Below, piece after piece: positions 35,000-46,979 of a stretch of DNA of 64,000 nucleotides. The stretch covers positions 44,644,889 to 44,708,888 of the forward strand of contig JBBCBC010000002.1 in NCBI GenBank assembly GCA_037126765.1, given 5' to 3'. This stretch comes from Stenogyne calaminthoides. Lineage: Eukaryota > Streptophyta > Magnoliopsida > Lamiales > Lamiaceae. Every line of letters begins with the position of its first letter. Within the stretch, counting starts at the first letter, position 1. The notes beneath the pieces are model-generated. The model searched no databases. It was not told the origin of the DNA and saw only the letters and a list, made by a program, of their open reading frames with translations. The translations under genes and the position numbers were made by a program.

Positions 35000-37700
35000 A
35001 TTTGAATTTGAAAGCTGTTGAAATTTAATAGGAGTAGATATAATATAGCACGTGATGTTCATTGCGGATAAAATTAATCATCAATAAAGTACGTACATAA
35101 AGACGTCTCTAAATATATGCTCTTATTTATGTATAATTCGTTACAAAATTGGTTACGGGGTTGCCAACTCATTTAAGACAACTCACCCGAATGAGTGTTC
35201 AAATATTAGTCGAGAATTTATATTATAGCATAAACGGGTCAACATATTACTTTTTCAAAGTGAAACATAAAACTGTCAGATGGGTCAACATATTACTCAC
35301 TAATAACATTGCCAAGCTACTGATCCAATTTTATTTTTTGTTATAAATTTATTATTTTTAATAGTCTCGACTCTCGATCATAAGAAAACATCCAATATAA
35401 AATTTGAAATAGGATCACTGAGTACAACAGTAACAACATTTGGATGGTTCGGATTCATTTTATTATGAACAACATTCAAGATGTTTGGGTATACTACTAT
35501 TATATTTTTGGCCTAAACGATAAATGTTTCAATACATTTTTCTTATCTCCCTTTTCCTTTTATTTGGATAGACGTGGTTTATAGTATGAACTTTGTTTTT
35601 AATTTATGAAATTTGACTTTCTACATGGTACAATACGGGTCAAGTTTGGTAGTTTAGAAATTTGTATTGAAAATGAATTAAATTGGTCAAATAATCCAAG
35701 TTTATAGCATAGATTTGGTTCATGGAAGAGCAACTCATTTTATTTGTGTGTTTGTGTCGCTATGCCTACACAATTAATTACATAAGGTGTCTTTCTTTTC
35801 TTCTTCTCTCTTTTTTTTTTTTCAATCCTAAGAGCATTTCAGTCCAACAATATTATCCTGCTTATCGTAAAACTTATCATACTGTCGTTAAACAATTTCA
35901 AGCTCATTATATTGTAAGCAAGAAAATGACATGTTTTTTTCAATAAAATTGATGTCCTAACCAATTTGGCTAAAGGAGACAAACATGATGTAACAAATTC
36001 TAAATTAGGACAAAGCTAAACAAAAAATTTAAAAGTAATTGCTAAATATGTAGTTATTAATAATTTAAAATCGAATAATTAGCTCAATTTTATTGTAGGA
36101 AATTTCATAAGTTTCTTATTCTCTCTTATTTTATTTTAATCTTTTAGGGGCAGGAACAACGACGTCTTGAAAACGTCTTCAATCATCAGCCAAACAATCA
36201 AATACGGCCAGTTACAAATAAATGGAGAATTTATGGGCAGTCGCTATTGTTTTTTTCTTTTTCGCAAGTTTTAATCGAAATAATTCTTGTATGCATCAAG
36301 TATGCCTGTGCAATTTGAGGTCAATATACGTTGACCAACCAACTTTCAGTCTGTAAGAATAATATTTGAAGATTCAACATTTTCTCTTTCTAATATTTTT
36401 TTAACATAGTGCAGGGTGCCATTACTTAATTAAATAATTAATCACTGGGTGGGGGTTTTGTGCTATTTTGGATTATCTTATTCTGATATGTGTGCTCTCC
36501 TCTTTTCCAAACCCCCTGTTTAAACACCCTACTCCGCGTTACCGTTAACTATTAATTAGTCATAATAGTTAAAATAACATTTTTTAAGTTTTTGAGATTA
36601 ATTAAAACGAGCAGATCTTCCGTGAATTCGATTTACATGAAATCTCATTTTTAGATATGACCTCTCAACATATGAAGTATCATAATTTAAAATATAATTT
36701 ATTTTATATGTTGATTATCTCAAAATAAATAAACAGTAAAAATTCACACGTTAAATAGTGACACTTTGTATATTAAACAACAATACTTTGAGGAAGAAAC
36801 TTCGCATGAAACACCGTTTTATAATTTTTTGTGTTTTTAAAACTCTTAATAACAAGGCAGTGATTAGCAAGTGGGAAGAAATCTAACAGGGCAATCTTGA
36901 CTCGTGTCTCTCGCCCACGTTCTTCCTAATCCTATTTTTAGCATAAGGTTATTAAAATTACCCTTCAATCAAAATGGATCACAACTGATCAATAAACTAC
37001 ACCATTTAAAAAAAAAAAAAAAACCTTTGGCTACACTGATTAAATTACTCTACAATGTTACAAATAGTATATATCAGTTTTGCCTCGTATTAATTTGACT
37101 TGGTATCACGGACAGGAGGTCCCTGGTATACGGCAAATATTCAAATTTGAAAAATAAATGAGTTTTAAATATACTAATTATATATACATGGCATGCTATA
37201 CTATGGAACTTGTAATAAAAAAAAAACTTAGAGCAATAAATATATATGCCAGCACAATTGACAAGTATATAATTAAATAATTGGAATCACTTACTATTTC
37301 AAAAAGAAAAAAACATTCTACATCATCAGAAATATATGCCATAATATCTTTGGCCAATAATTATTCTTATAATTTAATGATTAAAGAGAAATCGTACATG
37401 ATTCACAATCTATTTTGAGAAGATTCAAGATCATAACTTCAGGTATTGTTCACTACTTTCATAATAAACCAGTGTCATGCTAAGATTAAAAAAATTGAAA
37501 GGTAACCATATAAAAATTAGACACAGGTCAAGGCGAATTTCGAATTATGTACTATGAATCCAAACAAATCTCAAAGAAATTTCAAATCTTCAAATAGAAT
37601 TGCAATTATTGTACATGTAAAACGTTAAAAGGGGTAGATATGTCCCATAAATGCCAAGAATATTCAAAATGTGAAGCAGTGCCAAATAAATATTTTCATA
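35000..37700. other. AT-rich intergenic region without genes
   Basis: About 2.7 kb of AT-rich sequence with short chance reading frames only. No RNA gene, no clear transposon ends. A poly(A) tract lies at 37008-37022. Confidence 0.5.
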
Positions 37701-37714
37701 CCTATAGCTGTGAC

Positions 37715-37870
37715 CAATGACGGATCTAAGATTTAAAATTTAGGGATACATTTGTGTATTTTTTTTTCTAATTATACATAATAATTTATTTTTTTATTAA
37801 TTATAAAAAGGGGTACATTTCATTTTGGGTGTACATTGTACCCACATGTACCCCATTGGATCCACCACTG
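37715..37870. mobile_element. hAT-like MITE (CAGTGG.GGATCC ends)
   Basis: Left end CAATGACGGATCTAAG and right end, in reverse, CAGTGGTGGATCCAAT. Flanked by the 8-bp duplication GCTGTGAC (37707-37714 and 37871-37878). About 156 bp, non-coding. CAGTGGCGGATCC-type ends and 8-bp duplication are typical of hAT MITEs. Confidence 0.85.
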
Positions 37871-37879
37871 GCTGTGACC

Positions 37880-39600
37880 TTTTTGTTCTTTTATAAATTA
37901 AAATTCAGAAATGTAGTCCATTTCCCACCATTTATTTTGTGATCTTAATGCAGTTCATACATTATATGTGACGAACCTAATTTTAAGATCCGCGGTTTGT
38001 GTTGAGTAACTTGTATAAATATATAGATCTTTTTATATATACTGAAACAAATTATATATCTGATTTTGAAAAATGGTAATATTCATTTTTATAAACGCAT
38101 ATATTACTTTGTTTCATATTTTACACGTTTGTATATGCAGGTAAAAAGGTGACATTTGAAAACTTAGCGCAACTAACTAAGCACATATTAACTAAACTTA
38201 ATATGTGGTGGCCAGCAGATTAAGCAGGCCTAAAATTATATTGTTTTGTACGCCCTAATATTTGATTAATTATATTGGATTAAGTATATAAAGCAACATA
38301 TAAACGTAATCAGGCTATAATGATGATGCAACATGCAGGGTCCAACTTTCCAACCTTTCAAGTCTTTCACTCACACTTCCTATAAAACTTTGCTAATGAA
38401 ACAATAGAGCTAGGTTGTCTTCAATCTTCATTTTATTTTATTCTTCTTTTGCTTTAATGCTAAGAATGGACGATATTAAAATAATCTTACTATATGTAAA
38501 TTTAATTGATCACTTAAAAGTACTGAATTTAACTTGCATGGTAAGAATTTTAAAATAGACAAAGGGAATTGAATTGATATTATATAGATAAAATAAACCT
38601 TCATTGCTTATTTTTATGTAGCGAGATAAGGAATACTATTACAATTACCAACAAAGTGAGCAATGATTTGCAAATGAATGAAGTATTCTATTTTCATTCA
38701 CATTTCTCACTACCACGCAAATCACAAAATTAAGAAGGAATTAAATTGAAATCCCATTTCTCAAGAACAAAATAAGGATTTTATTAATGATGTACGCGTA
38801 CAAAACAATATACTTAATTTTTGACTTACTAGGGGACTGCTTCGCTTGGAAATATCTTTAGATAGGGATTGAATTGAAACGTCTCGGAATAACTATTTTG
38901 GAAGTTTAGAAAGTGCGTGAAAATTCAAACTAAAATATCAATATTAAAAGTTTTATATATAATCGCGGTCATATATATTTTTGGCAGTTGCAAAGCACAC
39001 AAATAAATAAAGCATAATAATGACGGAAAAATGATGAAATGACACACTTGATATTTAATTTCAAACATTTATGCCTGTACTAAAATAATAAAAATAAAAT
39101 TCTAAAACAGTATTAAATAAAGAATTTAATTAGAACAACCCACATTGAAACAACAATCTGAAAAAGCGAAAATGAAATACATCATTAGTCAATAAGGTCA
39201 GCCATGGAGGATTTAAATGATGAATTTGGTTGAAATTTAGTTATGCATGCAATCACATTATTCAGCAACTTCAAATTAACAATTCAAAGATTTTGCAATA
39301 TATATATTATTGGGCCCTAACAAAAGCAACAAAGAAAAAGAAAAGGAGTTGGCAACCAAATGCTATTTTTGTGTGCTTGCTTTGAAAGAGAGAATTATTT
39401 GCCACTATAAAGCCGAAATTCAAAGCCCCCTTCTAATTTACTTCAAGCAAAAAGAGAGAAGATTCTGATCTGATTCAAGAAAAAGGGTAAAAGAGATAGA
39501 AGGGGGTAATCAGTAATCAATAACCCATCATCTTCAAACTTTTCCTTTATCGATATGTCAATTCTCCCCTTTATTTCTTCCCAATCTTTGTGTTTGATTT
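37880..39600. other. Intergenic region upstream of the NPH3 gene
   Basis: AT-rich, no gene seen. The last few hundred bases should hold the promoter and 5' UTR of the BTB/NPH3 gene; TATAAAG at 39406 is a possible TATA element. Confidence 0.45.
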
Positions 39601-39716
39601 TCCACAAACATAATCATTCCATAAGAAACTCAGAAAGTTCGCCTCATTTTTAGCATCAAGTCAAATCCCCCTTTTTAGCTTCATGAATCTCGCTTGAATC
39701 ATTTCATTTCAGAAAC

Positions 39717-41905
39717 ATGGCTGCAGAAAAATCAATTTCCAAAGGGCAAGCATGGTGAGTTCATCTCCCTCTCTCTCTACTCTCTCTCTCTCTCTCTCTT
39801 CGAATTGTTTGATTGAGTTTCTGTTTGTTGCAGGTTCTGCACTACAGGGCTACCAAGTGATGTGATAATCGAAGTTGATGATATGGCTTTCCATCTCCAC
39901 AAGGTCAGATTCATCATTCATTTCCTCAAATCATCACTTGTTGATTACTTACTTTCTTCATAATTTTGTCCTTTTCATTTCACAGTTCCCTCTGATGTCG
40001 AAATCCAAAAGGCTTCACGAGCTGATTGTTCAACAAGAGGACGACCAGGAAACAAGAAGAGCAGCTAGAATCCGAAAACCTAATCCCCAATTTGACAACG
40101 ACATCACCGAGGAGAAACAAGAAAGCGAAGAAGACGACGACGAACCGTGTCACATCACGTTCCCGGATTTCCCGGGCGGCTCCGAGTCTTTCGAGACGGC
40201 CGCGAAATTCTGTTACGGTGTAAAAATCGATATCTCCGCCGCGAACGTCGCCCCCCTCCGCTGCGCCGGAGAGTACCTTCAGATGATCGATGAGTACTCC
40301 GAAGACAATCTCATTTCCAAAACGGAGAGGTTTCTCTCACAGTCAATCCTCAAAAACATCAAATACTCCATCAAAACTCTGACCTCCTGTGAATCACTAT
40401 TGCCAATGGAGGAAACTCTAGGGATTGCTCAGAGATGCATCGAAGCTATTGCCACCAAAGCCGCCGCCTCAGATCCGTCGTTGTTCGGGTGGCCGGTGAG
40501 CGACGGAGCCGCGAATTACAGAAATGTGGACGATGCTAATCCACGGAATAAAAAACAGAGTAATGTTAGGGATTCATGGTTAGATGAGATAGGATTTCTC
40601 AGTTCGACGTTTTTTAAACGATTGATTTTCGCGATGAAGGCGTCGAATGTGAATGCGGAAATTATTGAGTCGTGTTTGATTCACTACGCGAACAAGTACA
40701 TTCCGGGAATTACTCGCACGACTCGCAGAACGTCGTCGTCTTCGAGCAGCGTTCCGACGGAGAATGACCAGAGAGAGCTTCTGGAGACGATTATTTCGAA
40801 TCTCCCTAAGGAGAAGACGTTGCGATCTGGTTCGAATGCTACCAGATTTCTGTTTGGATTGTTGCGGACGGCGTACATTTTGAATGCTTCCGAGGGTTGC
40901 AGGTTGACATTGGAGAAGAAAATTGGATTGCAATTAGAAGAAGCCACTTTAGATGATCTGCTGATTCCGAGTTACTCGTATTTGAACGAAACGTTGTATG
41001 ATGTGGATTGTGTGGAGAGGATATTGGGGTTTTTTATTGAAGAGAGATCTGCAGTTAGGGTTGAAGTTGAAGATGAGAATACTAACGGCAGATCCGCGGC
41101 GTTAATGCTAGTCGGAAAATTGATCGACGGCTACTTATCGGAAATTGCTTCCGATGCTAATTTGAAGCCTGAGAGATTTTACGACCTCGCCGTTGCTCTG
41201 CCGGATAATGCCAGAATCTTCGACGATGGACTCTATCGAGCCGTTGATGTTTTTCTAAAGGTTAAAAAAAAAAATCAATTCGAATTTGAAATTTGAGTTT
41301 GTTGTATGGAAATATACGTAATTATTTGCTAAGATTCGGTTGTTAATTTGTTGATTTCAATTTCGATTTGTGTGTAGGCGCATCCATGGATCTCAGAGGA
41401 GGAGAGAGAGAAGATTTGCGGTGTTCTGGATTGCCAGAAACTCACGCTAGAAGCGTGCACTCACGCCGCTCAGAACGAGCGGCTGCCGTTGAGGGCGGTG
41501 GTGAAGGTGCTGTTTTTCGAGCAGCTCCTGCTCCGCCACGCCATCGCCGGAACTCTTGTAGCCGGCGACGCAGGGACGGCCAGCGAGGAGGAAGAAGAGG
41601 GCGAGAATGAGGCGGTGGCGCTGACGCCGGAGGGAAGCGGCACGTGGATATCGGCGGTGAGGGAGAATCAGGTGCTGCGGATGGACATGGATACGATGAG
41701 GACGCGGGTGCACGAGCTGGAGAGGGAGTGCACCACCATGAAGAAGGCGATAGAGAAGATAGACAAGTCCGGGCCCCGGGGACACGTGGAGAAAAGTGGT
41801 TGGCGGGCCAAGTTCGGGTGCAAGTTCAAGACCCAAGTCTGTGATTCACACGAACCCACGGTGGTGGAAACGAGAAAGCCCCGCGGCCATCGCCGGGAAC
41901 AATAA
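39717..41905 (+). CDS. BTB/POZ-NPH3 domain protein (At5g66560-like), 636 aa
   Basis: Four exons: 39717-39754, 39834-39903, 39986-41260, 41378-41905, all with GT-AG junctions and matching phases. Start MAAEKSISKGQAWFCTTGLP. BTB domain: SDVIIEVDDMAFHLHKFPLM..., interrupted by an acidic low-complexity insert (EEKQESEEDDDEP), then FPDFPGGSESFETAAKFCYG. NPH3 domain from DSWLDEIGFLSSTFFKRLI through the KYIPG block and exon 4 (AHPWISEEEREKICGVLDCQ). The C-terminal helix (ENQVLRMDMDTMRTRVHELE) is a predicted coiled coil. Family knowledge: substrate adaptors for CUL3 ubiquitin ligases, several acting in phototropin or auxin-transport signalling at the plasma membrane. The start closely matches my memory of Arabidopsis At5g66560, whose role is not well defined. 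Intron 1 holds a CT microsatellite. Confidence 0.93.
39767..39800. repeat. (CT)n microsatellite in NPH3-gene intron 1
   Basis: Run of CT dinucleotides interrupted once, 13 bp after the first splice donor. Pyrimidine-rich tracts near plant 5' exons may influence expression; here that is only a possibility. Confidence 0.85.
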
Positions 41906-43160
41906 ATTTTTTTATTTCTTAATTTTTATTTGCCTCTCAAATTAAGTTTTAATTTTTGGACATTCCTTTTTGGTGTGAATATTAGTAGTAATTTATGGAT
42001 TTGGTATTATTTAGTTGCGTTCCAAAAATGGTGTGTTGATTGGTAAAGATTAAATGCACAGTGGTGGACGTATGCATGAGAGAGAAAAAGCCTAAAAAAA
42101 TGTCTTTATTCCGGTTTGTGATGGGGAATATGATGAACGAGTTTGGAAGGTAGTAGAAAATAGATGGAAGTGGTCACTGCTTTTAACATGTTTTCCAGTT
42201 CAAAAGACAAAGCAGCTTGTAGTGGGAGAGAGAGTCTTAATACATTTATGTGGGCTCAATAGTGATTGATACACCTGCATTTCATAGCGTATTAATAAAA
42301 CATACATTTTGTTTTTTGAATTGCTGAATCTTATAATTCATTTTATTAAAATATACCCATTTTAATAAATAAATTATATATTTTATTATAAAAAAGTTAT
42401 ATATTTTCATGACCCATGCACTTAGTACAATGAATACCCACTCTTTTTATGTGTACTTGCAATCTTGGAATATTGTTGGCTACTTGTGTTTGCCATGTTC
42501 TTTTCCCGTTGCAATAGCATCGTTTTGGTTTAGCTGCCAAGATTCCACCAAATAATAAATGATTAACTAAAAAACACGAATATATACGAACAAGTAATGA
42601 TCATATTCGAGTGCATGCAAAACTTATACATCTAAATTATGAAAAGGAAGAACAGAAATTCCTTTTAGCTGTTGTTTTCCACCAAATTATAGCAAAAATT
42701 ACAACGTAAGTTGATAAGTAGAAAATTAAAGAAGTTTGTGTATCGTCGTAATTTTGACAAATACAAGTGTTCCTCTTTTTCTTTTCTTTTTTTCAAATGT
42801 ATGATCTATTTTTAAGGTTGTCTAGGTTTCTAACTTTACTCACGTGATCAATTTAATAGTAAATTTTTGAGTAATTATAGAGTAAAACTTATTCATAATA
42901 TCAAATTTATACTTAACTTATCACGTTGTTCAAAAAAAAAATACATATCCATTTTTTTCCTGTGATAAGGTGTATGATAATTGTCATGTGTTAAAAAAAT
43001 CAAATAAAGAAATATATAATAGAATTCAAAAAATAAAATAGAAAAATCTATTTCCTTGGGCTCTGGTGGCTGCTGAGCCAATCTGATGGGATTAACCCAA
43101 TACTATATACTTATCTTATCTAAAAATCAAAATTATCTCGGGTATATATAAAATGAAAAT
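41906..43160. other. Intergenic spacer
   Basis: 3' UTR of the NPH3 gene followed by AT-rich DNA; no gene or element boundary recognised. Confidence 0.5.
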
Positions 43161-43164
43161 AAAA

Positions 43165-43310
43165 AGTACACGTACGCACGGTGCCACGCTGGCATCTTGT
43201 ACCATCTCCACGTAGCATCAACGCAGTTTGGATCCGTAAACCCGCCCTATTTTCCGCTTCAGCTGCACACACTACCACAATGAAGTTAATACTGGATCAG
43301 GCCTATAAAT
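43165..43310 (+). promoter_or_regulatory. COR413 promoter with ACGT elements and TATA box
   Basis: ACGT-core motifs at about 43168 (TACACGTACG) and 43211 (CCACGTAG), resembling ABA-response elements. TATAAAT is at 43304-43310, 106 bp before the start codon. Cold/ABA induction is known for this gene family; the link to these sites is inference. Confidence 0.55.
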
Positions 43311-43415
43311 CGCATCAAATTTCGTTACTAATATCATCAAATTAGTTTTGATTCTACTGATCAGATCTAAATTGGAGAAGTAGACGAAGGGGAAGGAGAA
43401 TTAGATTGAAAAAAA

Positions 43416-45058
43416 ATGGGGAGAATCGATTATTTAGCCATGAAAACTGATGAAGAAACGGCGGCATTGCTGAATTCGGACTTGAATGAATTGAAGATTG
43501 CGGCCAAGAGATTGATCAACCACGCCACCAAATTGGGCGGCTTTGCATTTGGCACTTCTTTTCTCGAATGGGTTGCCTCATTCGCCGCCATGTCAGTTTT
43601 CCCTTTCCCTATTTTCTTCTTATCATTAATGTATAAGATACTAGTAAAATTGATTAATGTGCTAGGGTTTTGGATTGGATTTTCGAATTCTGTTTGCTTT
43701 TCTGTGATTTTATGATGCTGAATGGAATATGAAATTTGCTTATGCTTTTGAATTTTAGAAGAGCGGAATTAGTAATATTTTGAATGTTGTGATCATTATA
43801 GAAAGTGCGAGGGGTGCGATTATGTGATGAAGTCATAAAGATATTAAAATATTCAATGATACTTTTGTGTTGAAACTTGAACATTTTTTTGGTGAAGCAG
43901 GGGTTTAGAAATGCTGCAATAGGTGCACAACACAGTACTTATTTATGTATCAACACACATTGGAAAATCATCCTGATTGATTCATCGTATTCTGCCTGTG
44001 TTTTGTTAATGTTATATCGAATGATCCGTACCTTTTTAAAATTAATTTTAGACCGAAGCAGCTAGCTTTTCAATCTCTGTTGTAGCTCAGTGTATGGAAA
44101 AATAGTCTTGCAAAAATTTGTGTCTCAGTTTCTTACAATGTTATGTTTAATGCTTCTTTCTTAGATATAGTCTAGTGATGGCAACTGAAAAGTTGTGTTG
44201 ATCATCTGTTCATCTCCAAAAATATTCAATACTAATTTTATTTATCTAACTGCAGCTATTTGTTGATCTTGGATCGAACAAACTGGAGAACGAACATGCT
44301 TACTGCACTTCTGGTTCCTTACATTTTCCTCAGTTTGCCCTCAGCTGTGTTCCACTTTCTTAGGTGGTACTCTTTATCTGGTTGCTCTTTCATATATTTA
44401 ATGAATTGATTAACAGTTCTTTACCGAGCATTTAACATCATGATGCAGAGGAGATGTTGGTAAATGGATCGCATTCATCGCGGTTGTCCTAAGGCTTTTC
44501 TTCCCCAGACATTTCCCAGGTAAAGTCGAAGTTTATCTCTTTTTAGGATGCACTTGATTAATAATTCTTCAAAGGAAACAATTATAAGATGATCATGGTG
44601 ATCAATTAACCTTCATCATACTTCATCACTATTTAATGATTCTTATTCTATTTTCCATTGAAGAATTTGAACTAAATGTCCCCTCATAACACAGTATCTA
44701 ATGAATCTTTCTGATATCAATTTTGTTGCTAAGCTATTTGATCATGTGACAAAAAACTTCGTCGTTTAGAAGTTGAACGTTGTATGTGTTATTTGTAACA
44801 GACTGGCTAGAGATGCCGGGATCATTAATTCTTTTGCTGGTAGTTTCCCCTCATTTCTTTGCTCATACTCTACGAGAACACTGGGCTGGTGTAGCGGTAT
44901 GTCTTGCCATTGGTTGTTATCTACTGCAGGAGCATGTCCGAGCAACTGGTGGATTCCGAAACTCGTTTACTCAAAGCCATGGCATCTCCAACACTCTCGG
45001 GATTATCCTTTTGCTCGTCTTCCCTATCTGGACTTTGCTAACCCTTGTCGTCGTATGA
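43416..45058 (+). CDS. COR413PM: Cold-regulated 413 plasma-membrane protein
   Basis: Exons 43416-43591, 44256-44363, 44449-44519, 44802-45058; phases match and the product is 203 aa, the family's usual length. N terminus MGRIDYLAMKTDEETAALLN is the COR413-PM signature. Several hydrophobic segments follow: FLEWVASFAAIYLLIL, ALLVPYIFLSLPSAVF, KWIAFIAVVLRLFFPRHFPD, SLILLLVVSPHFF, GVAVCLAIGCYLLQEH, and GIILLLVFPIWTLLTLVVV. No plastid transit peptide, so plasma-membrane rather than inner-envelope type. Family knowledge: small multispanning protein induced by cold, drought and ABA, thought to stabilise membranes or take part in stress signalling; molecular activity unresolved. All conserved blocks are present and the gene looks functional. 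Confidence 0.96.
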
Positions 45059-46070
45059 TTCTGTGTTGTTTGCTCGTCGTCGAATGAAATTACAATCACT
45101 TCATGAGAAGTGCTTTCTCATGCAGCCTTCACCCTGTCCCTGTACATTCTCTTCTTGTTACCCAAGGCCTGCTCAAGTCTATGTTTTCAATAATTTAGTC
45201 TTGTGATTTGATATTTTAATCTGTTTGTGGAATGCCCCTTCTTTACTCTTTTAACCTGGTTGCATACTGGAACATGAGTTTGCTTGTTAATTGATGGTAT
45301 GTGGGAAGATGAATGTGTTTGATGGTTATTGATGATGATTATAATCAGTCAATAATTCCATCAGGGCTTTATCGTAGTTTCAATTCTGATGAGCTTTGTA
45401 ATATATACTCTATAAATTAATTTCTCAATTCATGATCAGGTTTCGAGATCTATTAAGTATTAAACAAATTAATGTCGACAAATTAAACACGATTACACAT
45501 ATACGTGTTTCAAGGCACTATAAATATACTCTACGACTTTATTTGAAGGACACGTGTCAAAAAATCATGAGCATACACGAGTTCCAAGACTACAGGTATA
45601 CGCTGCCTTAAGGATTTTATTTTAATATAAAAGAGTGCAACTAAAAATTTTCAACCAGGTTGAATGCATATATTTTGATTTTTGAGAACAAACTACTCTG
45701 CATATAAATTTTATTCACAAATTACAAGTAGATAAAGATATTAGAAAAGGGCAATACTCAAGGTAAATATTAACTGCTGTCCTAAAAAAAAGGAAGAACA
45801 ATTTTTACATGTTTGACTAACCCTCTTATAAATCAGATATATGCATGAACTTTATCAATAAAAATATTTATTTTTTATATATAATAGTAATAAATTTTAT
45901 TCACAATAGTAATAATTTTTATATATAACAATGATAATAAAAAATAAAATTTATTGTGAACTCGAGTTCACATAAATTTTTGTATTACTTGTTAACAAAT
46001 GTTGCATTAAATTGAGAAGATGAACTCTAGTGATTTAAATAATCCAAAAAATATTTAAGCTAGTGTAAAA
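45059..46070. other. COR413 3' region and AT-rich spacer
   Basis: 3' UTR and AT-rich DNA without a gene. It includes a perfect 16-bp palindrome, GTGAACTCGAGTTCAC, at 45956-45971. Confidence 0.5.
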
Positions 46071-46073
46071 GAG

Positions 46074-46323
46074 TGACACTTGTGTGCACCAATTGCACAA
46101 AATGCAATCGGTGCAATTGAATTCAATTTCAATTTAGATGAATCATCTACACTCTAACACTAAATAATTAACCCTTAAATTATAATCTATTCGGACCGGG
46201 TGAACCATGAATCACTCGGGTTGAGTAAAAAAAATGAATTGGTAAAAATTAAAAAAAAATTAAATTGAAATTCAATTGCACCAAATCAAAATTGGTGCAA
46301 ATAGTGCACGAGAGAATTTGTCA
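46074..46323. mobile_element. MITE with long TIRs, core shared with the 21-kb MITEs
   Basis: Ends TGACACTTGTGTGCACCAAT and, in reverse, TGACAAATTCTCTCGTGCAC. The inverted arms continue into GGTGCAATTGAATT-type sequence for about 60 bp. The central part (46140-46240), on the minus strand, matches the core of the MITEs at 20962 and 21945, including the GGTTCACCCGG and AGTGATTCATGG motifs. The target duplication is unclear. Confidence 0.72.
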
Positions 46324-46391
46324 ATGTAAAATTGGTCTACCTTGGTTGTTGATAATGTTGGACCGTTTCATTTGAGAATCGCAAGTTATAT

Positions 46392-46606
46392 TGGGCCTAT
46401 TTTGGTTATTGATGATGTTGGGCCGTTTCATTTTGTCCAAGCAGGCCCCCTTTTGAGCCTATCTTGTTTGTGGATAATCCAGGGTCGTTTCATCTCGGCC
46501 CGTAAGGCAAAATTGGGGGATTGAAACATGGTGGCGCTACCCTAATTAAAAACCCTAAAACCTGGTAGATAGCTGCAGCATGAGTAGATGAAGCTATTAT
46601 AAATAG
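46392..46606 (+). promoter_or_regulatory. Site II / telo-box / TATA promoter of the U15 gene
   Basis: Two TGGGCC site II elements (46392-46397, 46429-46434), a telo-box AAACCCTAA (46550-46558) and a TATA box TATAAATAG (46598-46606), in that order. Site II plus telo-box is the known signature of plant promoters for ribosomal-protein, translation-factor and snoRNA genes. Transcription should start near 46630. Confidence 0.75.
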
Positions 46607-46863
46607 GTTGCCCAGATTCATATGCCGCTCCCATTTCTATCGATGGCCTATTTGTTTCTGCCACTAATCATCCCCTAATCTATTGTTTTCACAGTTTCAG
46701 GTACTTCTTTAGTTCTTTTTCGAAGCTCCCCAATCAATCATTTCTCTCGTTGTTTTTCATTTGTTTTCCACTCATTATTGATTCAACATCCTCATCTTTT
46801 TTATCTAAATGATCTCCATTTTTTTTTTTTTTTAGTTTTATTTATGAAAATACCTGGAAGATT

Positions 46864-46972
46864 TGGGTGATGATTCGTGTTTCTTTATGATGAACAAATT
46901 ATGTTGACGAAGTCCGATCGAAATCCATTCGTTATAAAATCGTGACGACAAATCGAGGCATTTGTCTGAGAG
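46864..46972 (+). ncRNA. U15: Box C/D small nucleolar RNA U15
   Basis: C box GTGATGA at 46867-46873 and D box CTGA at 46966-46969, about 100 nt apart. Immediately upstream of the D box is CGAGGCATTTG (46954-46964), complementary to the conserved CAAATGCCTCG of the large-subunit rRNA. GAGGCATTTGTCTGAGA is as in vertebrate U15; yeast snR13 guides the same site. The nucleotide five bases upstream of the D box pairs with the last A of CAAAT, the expected 2'-O-methylation target. A second C-like box, ATGATGA, is at 46887-46893. It lies about 240 bp downstream of a snoRNA-type promoter, probably inside an intron or leader of a non-coding transcript (donor-like CAG/GTACTT at 46700). The ends are approximate; the terminal stem is weak by eye. 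Confidence 0.85.
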
Positions 46973-46979
46973 GAACACC

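Noticed and set aside
40580..40947. Minus-strand frames within NPH3 exon 3, and several in exon 4
   Set aside because: Shadows of the GC-richer NPH3 coding exons.
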